This document shows, piece after piece, positions 1 through 6,652 of a DNA stretch of 19,096 bases. Position 1 is the first letter of the stretch, and every line of letters starts with the position of its first letter. The notes beneath the pieces were generated by a model, which saw nothing but the letters and a program-made list of their open reading frames with translations, searched no databases and was not told where the DNA came from. The DNA comes from Spirochaetaceae bacterium (GTDB lineage: Bacteria; Spirochaetota; Spirochaetia; Treponematales; Breznakiellaceae). The translations under genes and the position numbers were made by a program. The DNA is taken from positions 1-19,096 of the forward strand of contig JAITCP010000017.1 of assembly GCA_031283025.1 (NCBI GenBank). Direction: 5' to 3'.

Positions 1-3
1 GGG

Positions 4-118
4 AATCTCTAAAAACTTCAGTTTTTAGAGATTTACCGCTGAAAAACGCACGTTTCGCAGCCCAAAGGGCGAGAAACTGCAAAGGAACCTCTAAAAACAA
101 CCGGTTTTTAGAGGTTCC
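4..118. repeat. Three-hairpin palindromic element, copy 1
   Basis: Hairpin A at 4-33 is a perfect 13-bp stem with loop TTCA. Hairpin B at 84-118 is a perfect 15-bp stem with loop AACCG. Between them lies TACC (34-37) and a region that can fold two ways: an imperfect hairpin at 38-61, or GTTTC/GAAAC (52-56/73-77) enclosing CCC-AAA-GGG (61-69). The 10-bp core CTCTAAAAAC occurs in the left arm of both A and B, and its complement in both right arms, so A-left can also pair with B-right. The element begins 2 bp past the stop of the minus-strand lipoprotein gene. A near-identical architecture with different stem sequence lies at 18981-19095. There is no U-tract after either stem on either strand, so a classical intrinsic terminator is not the best explanation. 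A REP/BIME-like intergenic repeat is the closest known analogy, by inference. Confidence 0.85.
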
Positions 119-120
119 CC

Positions 121-723
121 CTACTCTTTGATGACCGCTCCCATTCCCCTGGTTTTGTCTTTAAATACCGCAAACACGATGTAGTAAGGCACTGCCCCCT
201 TAAGCAGTACGGGGTTATCGTTGTAACTGCCAAGCCCGTCTCCGGCTGCATCGCGCTCCTCGTTACTGCGGTCCATCGGGACATACAGTGTATCAGGAGA
301 CAGGTTCTTAACTCCGCCGGATTCTGTACTGGGCATCCACATATCAAACGCCCATCCGCTTTGTTCAGAGGGATCCGGGTTAAGCCTGATGAATTTTACC
401 GTGAAAACCCCGTCAAGTTTAATATTTGCCCCCGGATATTCCACATTCCAGCCTGCAGCCTTCGACATATCGGGCGTATATTCATATACATAAATATACA
501 CTGCGTCTTTCAACTCGTTTTTGATGGCCTTGATCCTTGCGTCAGATTTGGAAACGCAGGTCATCATAAACTCACTCGCATAATTGGAGCCCCAATCGGC
601 AAAATGTCCGGTTACGCGATAGTTGTGATCCGGGTCTTCAACAGCCTTGCCGCCACAGGCAGCCAGAGCGATAACGGCGATTACCGCAATAGCGGCACCC
701 CTGGCGATGTTCCGTGTATTCAT
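121..723 (-). CDS. Putative lipoprotein of unknown function
   Basis: A 200-residue protein with a typical lipoprotein signal peptide: basic start (MNTRNIAR), a hydrophobic Ala/Val/Ile core, and lipobox Leu20-Ala21-Ala22-Cys23, followed by Gly-Gly. It is predicted to be lipid-anchored in the envelope after cleavage before Cys23. The start was chosen because AGGAGG (minus strand, 734-728) sits 5 nt upstream. Longer in-frame starts upstream would bury the signal peptide. The mature part is rich in aromatic residues (HFADWGSNY near residue 40) and looks beta-strand rich. The N-terminal Tyr-x-Val-x-Gly-x-Phe-x-x-Trp pattern is faintly like small surface carbohydrate-binding domains, but that is only a guess. 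It is monocistronic and divergent from truB, with its own promoter, and it ends against the hairpin element. No recognised family. Confidence 0.85.
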   Translation of the reverse strand: MNTRNIARGAAIAVIAVIALAACGGKAVEDPDHNYRVTGHFADWGSNYASEFMMTCVSKSDARIKAIKNELKDAVYIYVYEYTPDMSKAAGWNVEYPGANIKLDGVFTVKFIRLNPDPSEQSGWAFDMWMPSTESGGVKNLSPDTLYVPMDRSNEERDAAGDGLGSYNDNPVLLKGAVPYYIVFAVFKDKTRGMGAVIKE

Positions 724-754
724 AAAATCCTCCTCGGTTTCTTTTATTACTTCA

Positions 755-783
755 ATGTTAGTATTCTTTTCTGCCTGTGTCAA
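755..783 (-). promoter_or_regulatory. Sigma70-type promoter of the lipoprotein gene
   Basis: On the minus strand a perfect -35 TTGACA (783-778) is followed by a 17-bp spacer and -10 TAACAT (760-755, 4 of 6 matches). Transcription would start near 748, giving a leader of about 25 nt that contains the AGGAGG ribosome site. The -35 lies inside a small inverted repeat (GTGT-CA-ACAC on the plus strand, 777-786), which could be an operator but may be chance. Confidence 0.65.
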
Positions 784-852
784 CACGGCGCATTGCCTCA
801 CGTTAAATCTAACCATGAGAGGGCCACACGGGATTACGGTAAACAGAGGCCG

Positions 853-864
853 GAACATCTGTTC
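853..864. promoter_or_regulatory. Palindrome resembling a Gram-positive-type LexA box
   Basis: GAACATCTGTTC matches the GAAC-N4-GTTC core of Bacillus-type SOS boxes. It lies in the divergent intergenic region (724-917), 54 bp before truB and about 70 bp upstream of the -35 of the lipoprotein gene. An eight-base match is expected by chance about once per 65 kb, and no LexA gene is visible here, so the call is tentative. The rest of 724-917 holds the lipoprotein promoter and nothing else I can support. Confidence 0.2.
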
Positions 865-917
865 ATTTTCGGCGCTATAGAAATATTCCGTCTGGCTGAG
901 TTATACTGTATCGGTAC

Positions 918-1916
918 ATGACAGGCTGCCTTCTGCTGAATAAAAATCCCGGTATTAGTTCGTTTGACAGCATCTTGCCGGTAAAAAAAGCCCTTGGCAC
1001 GGGCAAGGTCTGCCATACCGGCACATTGGACAGCTTTGCCCAGGGCCTCCTTGTGGTATTGACGGGCTGGGCGGTAAAACTTTCCCCGTGGTTTACCGGC
1101 TGCGACAAACAGTATCGGGCGCTGATACGTTTTGGCGAAGAAACGGACACCCTTGATCCGGAGGGAAAGGTAACAGCCTCCGCCCCCGTTCCCGGCCGTG
1201 AAGCGCTGGAAGCGGCCCTGCCTGCCTTTACCGGAGAAATTATGCAGGCCCCGCCGGCTTTTTCGGCGATTCACATAAACGGCAGGCGGGCCCATGAGCT
1301 GGCCCGGGCCGGCGTTGTACCGGAAATGAAGAAGCGGCCTGTAACGGTACATTCCCTGTCCCTCCTTTCCTGGGATCCTCCTCACGCGGAACTGGAAGTC
1401 CGCTGTTCCAGCGGCACCTACATCCGTTCCCTCGCCAGGGACATAGCCCTGAGTCTTGGTTCCCGTTCACATCTTCGTTCCTTACAACGGACAAAAGTGG
1501 GGAAATTCTCCCTGGACAAGGCGCTTTCCATTCCTCCTGCCGCGGGTTTGGCTTCCTTGCCGGAAACATCAACGCCGGAAGAAACATTGCCGGAAGCGCC
1601 GATTCGCGCAGCCATAAAGCCTTTATCCCCCGAACTCTTTGCCCAACTGGGCATACCCGGTATAACCGTTGATGAAAAAACCGCCGGAGCGGTTTCCCAC
1701 GGCGGGGATTTGCGCTTTCTCGACATTCCGGGCATTGAACATGGCACGGAGGGGGCAAAAGATGCCGTTTTTGCCCTTTTTGGCCCCGCTTTCATAGAGC
1801 GTACTCCGGATCAGCGCCTGTCCTTTGCCGCTCTTATCGAATGTAAAAACGGCTCATGGAAGTACGGGTGTGTCAATCCGCACGCCGCTTCCGGGGGTGT
1901 CTATGCGGCGGATTAA
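918..1916 (+). CDS. truB: tRNA pseudouridine(55) synthase TruB
   Basis: Converts U55 of the tRNA T-loop to pseudouridine in the cytoplasm. The 332-residue product has the TruB signatures: LLLNKNPGISSFD near the N-terminus, HTGTLDSFAQGLL with the catalytic Asp38, YRALIRFGEETDT, and CSSGTYIRSLARDI. The usual Gly before His-Thr-Gly is Cys32, and the usual Pro after the catalytic Asp is Ser39; both are mild departures. The C-terminal ~115 residues are long for the family and probably form the TruB C-terminal/PUA-like region. ATG 918 is the only usable start, because an in-frame TGA lies at 897-899. There is no convincing Shine-Dalgarno, but TATACT at 902-907 could be a -10 box giving an almost leaderless mRNA. 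In many bacteria truB follows rbfA; here it heads the operon instead. It overlaps ribF by 14 bp. Confidence 0.95.
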   Translation: MTGCLLLNKNPGISSFDSILPVKKALGTGKVCHTGTLDSFAQGLLVVLTGWAVKLSPWFTGCDKQYRALIRFGEETDTLDPEGKVTASAPVPGREALEAALPAFTGEIMQAPPAFSAIHINGRRAHELARAGVVPEMKKRPVTVHSLSLLSWDPPHAELEVRCSSGTYIRSLARDIALSLGSRSHLRSLQRTKVGKFSLDKALSIPPAAGLASLPETSTPEETLPEAPIRAAIKPLSPELFAQLGIPGITVDEKTAGAVSHGGDLRFLDIPGIEHGTEGAKDAVFALFGPAFIERTPDQRLSFAALIECKNGSWKYGCVNPHAASGGVYAAD

Positions 1917-2496
1917 CTGGGACGAGCTTTCCGGTTTGGGGCAGGAGGCCGTTACCGGAGGTAAAAAAACAGCCCTCAGCGTGGGGGTTTTTGACGGCCT
2001 GCACCGGGGGCATCAGGCGCTGATTGCAAAAATTACCGCAAAGGCCCCGGAGCTTCTTCCTGCCGTGGTAACGTTTCGTCAAAACCCAAAAGTGCTTGTC
2101 CGGGGTAAAACCGTACCCGGCGGGGAGGCTGAAGCCGTTGAAATCATAGGTTTTGAGGAAAAGATGGCCCTGCTGGACAATCTGGGGGTGGCTCTTTGTG
2201 TGATCATTGACTTTTCTGAACAGTTTAGTAGAATAGACGGGAGGGCTTTTTTTGAGGCCCTGAACCGGAATTTGCATCCCGCCTATGTGGCGTTGGGGGC
2301 GAATTTTCACTGCGGGTACCGCCGGGACACGGACGCTCAAGGCTTTAAGGCCCTGGCGGAAGGTTCGGGTGTTGAGGCGGAGCTTGTAGCCCCCGTACTG
2401 GAAGGGGGATTGCCGGTCAGTTCCAGCAGAATCCGCTCTGCCCTTGAGGCGGGCAGAACCGGAGAGGCGGCCCTGCTTTTGGGGCGCGCAGGTTAG
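1903..2496 (+). CDS. ribF: FAD synthetase (RibF nucleotidyltransferase domain only)
   Basis: The 197-residue protein matches the N-terminal FMN adenylyltransferase half of RibF, which makes FAD from FMN and ATP. Visible motifs are GVFDGLHRGHQ (28-38, the HxGH nucleotide-binding motif) and SSSRIRSAL (173-181, equivalent to the ISSTxIR motif). The VTF-DPHP motif is altered to VTFRQNP, and the usual FRFG is FHCG. The protein ends at LLGRAG, exactly where the riboflavin kinase domain normally begins. Only 48 bp separate it from rpsO, so no kinase remnant follows. The start at 1903 lies inside truB (14-bp overlap) with a G-rich GGGGGTG a few bases upstream. A riboflavin kinase may be encoded elsewhere, or FMN may be imported. 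The family call is firm; the single-domain role is inferred. Confidence 0.9.
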   Translation: MRRINWDELSGLGQEAVTGGKKTALSVGVFDGLHRGHQALIAKITAKAPELLPAVVTFRQNPKVLVRGKTVPGGEAEAVEIIGFEEKMALLDNLGVALCVIIDFSEQFSRIDGRAFFEALNRNLHPAYVALGANFHCGYRRDTDAQGFKALAEGSGVEAELVAPVLEGGLPVSSSRIRSALEAGRTGEAALLLGRAG

Positions 2497-2544
2497 CGTC
2501 AAGTTAATCAAAAATACCATCGGTTTTAAGGAGTGTAATCATAT

Positions 2545-2814
2545 ATGGCTTTAACCAAAGATGAAGTAACTTCCACCATCACAAAGTTCGGTAAAAATGA
2601 AAAAGATACCGGCGCTTCGGAAGTTCAAGTTGCCCTGTTGACCAAACGGATCAACCAGTTAACAGAGCATTGCAAGAGGTTCAAAAAGGACAAATCAAGC
2701 CAGCGGGGATTGTTAATCCTCGTCGGCAAACGCCGCCGCATATTGAAATATATGCAGCGAACGGGCCTGGAAAGGTACAGAGCCCTAATCAAGGAATTGG
2801 GCCTGCGTAAATGA
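2545..2814 (+). CDS. rpsO: 30S ribosomal protein S15
   Basis: An 89-residue protein, the standard length for bacterial S15, which binds the central domain of 16S rRNA early in 30S assembly. It shows the family landmarks: the Gly-x-x-Glu-Val-Gln segment near residue 25, the INQLTEHCK helix, and the basic GLLILVGKRRRILKYM stretch. A ribosome site AAGGAG lies at 2528-2533, 11 nt before the ATG. This is the only internal junction of the long operon with a gap of several tens of bases (48 bp after ribF). The stop codon overlaps the pnp start in ATGA, consistent with coupled translation and the common rpsO-pnp pairing in bacteria. Confidence 0.98.
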   Translation: MALTKDEVTSTITKFGKNEKDTGASEVQVALLTKRINQLTEHCKRFKKDKSSQRGLLILVGKRRRILKYMQRTGLERYRALIKELGLRK

Positions 2815-4895
2815 TGCAGACGCTTACCCATACAATAGCCGGAAAAGAATTAATCCTTGAAACCGGCAGGATCGCAAAGCAGGCCAACGGTTCTGTCTTT
2901 GCCCAGTACGAAGGCTCGGCGGTCATCGCCACGGTCTGCGCTTCTTCCGAATCGACGGAAGGGATGGATTTCGTGCCGCTGACGGTTGACTATAACGAAA
3001 AGTATTACGCCGCGGGTAAAATCCCCGGCGGCTTTATCAAACGGGAAAGCCGTCCCAAAGACAAGGAAATCCTTGTATCCCGGCTTATAGACCGGCCCAT
3101 GCGGCCCCTGTTTGATAAAAAATTCGGCAGGGAAATCCAGGTAGTGCCAACCACCGTGTCGGCGGATCAGATGAACCCGCCGGATATTCTGGCGATCATC
3201 GCATCTTCCGCCGCGGTTCACATTTCCGATATTCCCTTTGGCGGCCCCATAGCGGGGGTGCGTATCTGCGTTGTCGGGGACGAGCTTATCGTTAATCCCA
3301 CCTATGAGGAGATCGAAAAATCCCGGCTGGAAATTGTCGTTGCCGGCGCTAAAGACGGGATTACCATGGTGGAAGGCGGAGCTAATGAGGTAAGCGAAGA
3401 ATTCATGGCCAAGGCCCTGGAAAAGGCCCATCAGGTGATCATCGAACTCTGCGAACTCCAGGAAAAGCTCCGCTCTCTGGCAGGCAAGGAAAAACTTCCC
3501 CTGTTGCCCGTTACCCATGTTCTGGAAAGCGCGGCGGCCATTGAAAGCGATGCTTACCCAAAACTGGAAAAGGCCTGCTTTGAACCCACCAAGGGCGAAC
3601 GGCGCGAGGCGGTGAAAGCGATAAAAACAGAACTGGCGGAAAAGTACGCGGTCCAACTGGAAGATGAATTCCAGAAAAAACTCTTTAACGCCCTTTTTGA
3701 GGATATGCAGTATAAAATACTCCGCTCCTCAATTCTGGACAAGGGAAAGCGGGTGGACGGCCGCGGTATGGAAGATATAAGGCCTGTCACCTGTGAAATC
3801 GGCCTCCTCCGGCGTACCCACGGCTCCGCCCTTTTTACCCGCGGTGAAACACAATCCCTAGTGGTAACCACCTTGGGGACGGTCTTTGACGAACAAATTT
3901 ACGACGATATAGAGGGGGACAAGCGGGAGAACTTTATGCTCCATTACAATTTCCCCCCATATTCGGTGGGAGAAGTAGGCCGTCTTGGCACGGGCAGGCG
4001 GGAGATCGGCCACGGAAACCTGGCCCGCCGTTCCCTTGAGGCGATGGTTCCTTCAAAGGAAGAATTCCCCTACACGATCCGGGTGGTGTCAGAGATAATG
4101 GAATCCAACGGTTCTTCTTCAATGGCTTCAGTGTGCGGCGGAACCCTTTCCATGCTTCATGCCGGCGTTCCCATGAAAAAGCCCGTTGCGGGAATTGCAA
4201 TGGGGCTTATCACGGACGGCTCCCGTTATGCGGTCCTTTCCGACATTCTGGGGGAAGAAGACCACCTGGGAGACATGGACTTTAAGGTTGCCGGCACGGA
4301 AGACGGCATCACCGGATTCCAGATGGACATTAAAATTACCGGGGTCAGCGCGGAGATAATGGCAAAGGCCCTGGATCAGGCAAAGCGGGGGCGGCTCCAC
4401 ATCCTTTCGATCATGAACAAGACAATCTCCAAGCCCGCTCTTTCCATCAGCGAGTTTGCCCCCAAGATCGTTACCATGAAGATCGATGTGGACAAGATCG
4501 GCGCCCTAATCGGGCCGGGGGGCAAGAACATCAAAGCCCTTTGCGAACAGTACAGCGTAACGATCAACACGGAAAACGACGGTACTGTTACGATTTACGG
4601 AAAAAATGCAAAAGACGCGGAAGACGCCAGAGCGGCGGTAACCGGCGTAGTTTCCGATCCGGAAACGGGGCGTATCTACAACGGCGTGGTCAAGCGGATT
4701 ATGGAATTCGGCGCTTTTGTGGAAATACTGCCCGGCAAGGAAGGGCTGGTACATATTTCAAAACTGTCCCGCCAGCGCATAGCCCAGGTAAGCGATGTCC
4801 TTTCGGAAGGCCAGGAAATACCTGTCAAGCTGGTGGAAATAGACAAGATGGGCCGGCTGAATCTTTCATATATAGATGCCATAGACCCAAAATGA
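2811..4895 (+). CDS. pnp: Polyribonucleotide nucleotidyltransferase (PNPase)
   Basis: A 3'-to-5' phosphorolytic exoribonuclease that releases nucleoside diphosphates and acts in mRNA decay, normally as a trimer. The 694 residues follow the family order: first RNase PH domain (about 10-145), all-helical linker (about 240-310), second RNase PH domain (about 315-545) with SNGSSSMASVCGG (432-444, phosphate site) and the acidic GDMDFK (487-492, catalytic metal site), a KH domain (about 555-610, IGPGGKNI), and an S1 domain (about 617-690, VVKRIMEFGAFVEI). Two consecutive ATG codons (2811, 2814) could start it; 2811 overlaps the rpsO stop by 4 bp. Its own stop overlaps the dut start in ATGA. It appears intact. 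Confidence 0.98.
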   Translation: MMQTLTHTIAGKELILETGRIAKQANGSVFAQYEGSAVIATVCASSESTEGMDFVPLTVDYNEKYYAAGKIPGGFIKRESRPKDKEILVSRLIDRPMRPLFDKKFGREIQVVPTTVSADQMNPPDILAIIASSAAVHISDIPFGGPIAGVRICVVGDELIVNPTYEEIEKSRLEIVVAGAKDGITMVEGGANEVSEEFMAKALEKAHQVIIELCELQEKLRSLAGKEKLPLLPVTHVLESAAAIESDAYPKLEKACFEPTKGERREAVKAIKTELAEKYAVQLEDEFQKKLFNALFEDMQYKILRSSILDKGKRVDGRGMEDIRPVTCEIGLLRRTHGSALFTRGETQSLVVTTLGTVFDEQIYDDIEGDKRENFMLHYNFPPYSVGEVGRLGTGRREIGHGNLARRSLEAMVPSKEEFPYTIRVVSEIMESNGSSSMASVCGGTLSMLHAGVPMKKPVAGIAMGLITDGSRYAVLSDILGEEDHLGDMDFKVAGTEDGITGFQMDIKITGVSAEIMAKALDQAKRGRLHILSIMNKTISKPALSISEFAPKIVTMKIDVDKIGALIGPGGKNIKALCEQYSVTINTENDGTVTIYGKNAKDAEDARAAVTGVVSDPETGRIYNGVVKRIMEFGAFVEILPGKEGLVHISKLSRQRIAQVSDVLSEGQEIPVKLVEIDKMGRLNLSYIDAIDPK

Positions 4896-5386
4896 ACGCG
4901 GGTGGAAATTTGCCCGGCGGGCCGCCTACAGTAAAGGTGTACCGTAAAAGCGGGAACGCCGTCCTGCCCTGTTATGCTTCAGCGGGGGCGGCAGGGGCCG
5001 ACGTGCAGGCCGCCCTTACGGAGGACATTACCATACAGCCGGGGGCGCGGGTAAAAATCCCCACAGCCCTGGTGCTGGAGATACCGCCGGATTGGGAAGC
5101 GCAGGTAAGGCCCCGTTCGGGTCTTGCCCTGCGGCACGGCGTAACGGTTCTGAACGCCCCCGGTACTATAGACAGTGATTACCGGGGCGAACTGGAAATA
5201 TTGCTGGTTAATTTGGGGAGTGAACCGTATACGGTACATTCAGGCGAGCGGATAGCCCAGCTTGTGTTCGCCCCCGCTCCCCAGGTTTGTCTGGAAGAAA
5301 CGGAGAAGCCTTCCGAGACCGGACGGGGCGGCGGAGGGTTTGGATCTACCGGTATGGCAGGCAAAGACGCCGCACCGGCGCTATAA
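4892..5386 (+). CDS. dut: Deoxyuridine 5'-triphosphate nucleotidohydrolase (dUTPase)
   Basis: Hydrolyses dUTP to dUMP and pyrophosphate, keeping uracil out of DNA and supplying dTMP synthesis. The 164-residue trimeric-type enzyme has all five motifs: AGAAGADVQA (31-40), RPRSGLAL (73-80), GTIDSDYRGE (91-100, with Asp94 the expected catalytic residue), GERIAQLVF (118-126), and the glycine-rich RGGGGFGSTG (145-154) that closes over the nucleotide. The start at 4892 overlaps the pnp stop by 4 bp. Longer in-frame starts would run back inside pnp and add no family sequence. The lptF-like gene begins 12 bp after its stop. Confidence 0.97.
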   Translation: MNAGGNLPGGPPTVKVYRKSGNAVLPCYASAGAAGADVQAALTEDITIQPGARVKIPTALVLEIPPDWEAQVRPRSGLALRHGVTVLNAPGTIDSDYRGELEILLVNLGSEPYTVHSGERIAQLVFAPAPQVCLEETEKPSETGRGGGGFGSTGMAGKDAAPAL

Positions 5387-5398
5387 CGGCGGGATTCC

Positions 5399-6652
5399 AT
5401 GAGAATAGCCTATCCAAAAACCATTTACCTTTACATAGCAAGGGAAATTCTCTTTGCCTTTTTTGTGTGCTTCCTTTTTTTCTTTTTTTGCTTTTTTGTA
5501 AACCAGCTTCTTCTTATGGCGGGACAGATACTTTCCAAACGGGTTCCCCTTTACCAGGTGGCCCTGCTGGTTTTGTACGCCCTCCCTTCGATTATTGCAA
5601 TGGCTTCCCCCTTTGCCTGCCTGACAGGCACTCTTATGACCATAGGCCGCTTTACCTCTGATAATGAAATTCTGGTATTCCTTTCTTCCGGCCTTTCATA
5701 CCGGGATATTTTTTTCCCCGCCATGGTGGTGGGGCTTTTAATATCGCTCTTTTCCTTTTTTGCAAATGACATACTTCTTCCCGCGGGAACCGTTCAATTT
5801 TCCCGTTTGTACCGGCGTATCCTTTTTTCATCCCCCGCGCTTGAACTGGAATCCAATTCGGTCAAACATTTTAAGGATACGGTAGTCGTTACCGGGCCGG
5901 TGGTGGGAAAAAGCATTCGGGATATTCTTATCATGGACAGAACAGATGACGGGGAGAGGCGTGTTATCATTGCCGGAGAAGCCGGCCTGGAAGATGTTGG
6001 GGGCGGGAAGATAAGCATCAACTTAAAAAACGCCTTTATCCGTTCCGGAAAGGAAAACCTTAAAAAAAACTATGACTATGCTTCAGCGGAAACCCTTCAA
6101 TACGTTGTTTCCCAGGAAGATATGGTACAAACAGTTTATTCCGTGGGCCCCCGCGAAATGAGTTCCGTGGATGTAAAAAAAGAAATAAAAATTAAAGAAG
6201 AAGCGTTGGGTGTAAAAATTGAGACAGAGCTGCGAAAGATCGCCCTTGAATCCTACGAACTGGAAGATGCCCTGAGGAGGGGGAATTTGACACGGGTAGA
6301 AACCCTTGCTGCCAATGTGGCGCGTTCGGTGGAATCGGCCCGGGAACTTGCCCGTGACAGGAGCCTTTCCCTCTACCGGCTTGAGTATTTCAAAAAATTC
6401 TCCATTCCCTTTGGGGCCATTTCCTTTATACTTGCGGCTGTAGCCATAGGGCTCATGGCAAATAAAAGCGGGCAGACCGTAGGCTTTATCATCGGCATTT
6501 GTATGGCGGCGCTGTATTGGGCTTTTCTCCTTATCGGCCAGGAACTGGGAACCAGGCTGGATTTTTCCCCCTTCTGGTCAATGTGGTTCCCCAATGTTCT
6601 GGCTATCGTGGTTGGCATTGTCTTGACGGGAATAAAGGTTTTCTCCCGATGA
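5399..6652 (+). CDS. lptF: LptF/LptG (YjgP/YjgQ) family permease, first copy
   Basis: An inner-membrane permease subunit that, in LPS-bearing bacteria, works with the ATPase LptB to lift lipid from the inner membrane onto the periplasmic Lpt bridge. The 417 residues show the family layout: three N-terminal helices (about 16-38, 53-80, 104-126), a beta-rich periplasmic domain (about 140-245), then three C-terminal helices (about 334-352, 360-380, 395-413). A charged helical insert (about 250-325) precedes the fourth helix and is longer than in the second copy. The first helix is encoded by four T-runs (5459-5498) giving near-poly-Phe. The ribosome site is weak (GGCGGG). It overlaps the next permease gene in ATGA, so a 1:1 heterodimer is expected. 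Most treponemes are thought to lack LPS, so the cargo is uncertain. The F versus G assignment is by order only. Confidence 0.85.
   Translation: MRIAYPKTIYLYIAREILFAFFVCFLFFFFCFFVNQLLLMAGQILSKRVPLYQVALLVLYALPSIIAMASPFACLTGTLMTIGRFTSDNEILVFLSSGLSYRDIFFPAMVVGLLISLFSFFANDILLPAGTVQFSRLYRRILFSSPALELESNSVKHFKDTVVVTGPVVGKSIRDILIMDRTDDGERRVIIAGEAGLEDVGGGKISINLKNAFIRSGKENLKKNYDYASAETLQYVVSQEDMVQTVYSVGPREMSSVDVKKEIKIKEEALGVKIETELRKIALESYELEDALRRGNLTRVETLAANVARSVESARELARDRSLSLYRLEYFKKFSIPFGAISFILAAVAIGLMANKSGQTVGFIIGICMAALYWAFLLIGQELGTRLDFSPFWSMWFPNVLAIVVGIVLTGIKVFSR

Noticed and set aside
84..118. Classical intrinsic terminator for the lipoprotein gene
   Set aside because: The stem is AU-rich at the top and is followed on the minus strand by only three Ts, so a terminator role is possible but not supported as the main explanation.
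2850..3656. Long minus-strand reading frame opposite pnp
   Set aside because: It is antisense to a fully conserved PNPase, has no ribosome site, and its composition is a mirror of the real gene.
4541..4891. N-terminal extension of dut into pnp
   Set aside because: The added residues are out-of-frame pnp sequence and precede the normal dUTPase start; ATGA coupling at 4892 explains the start.
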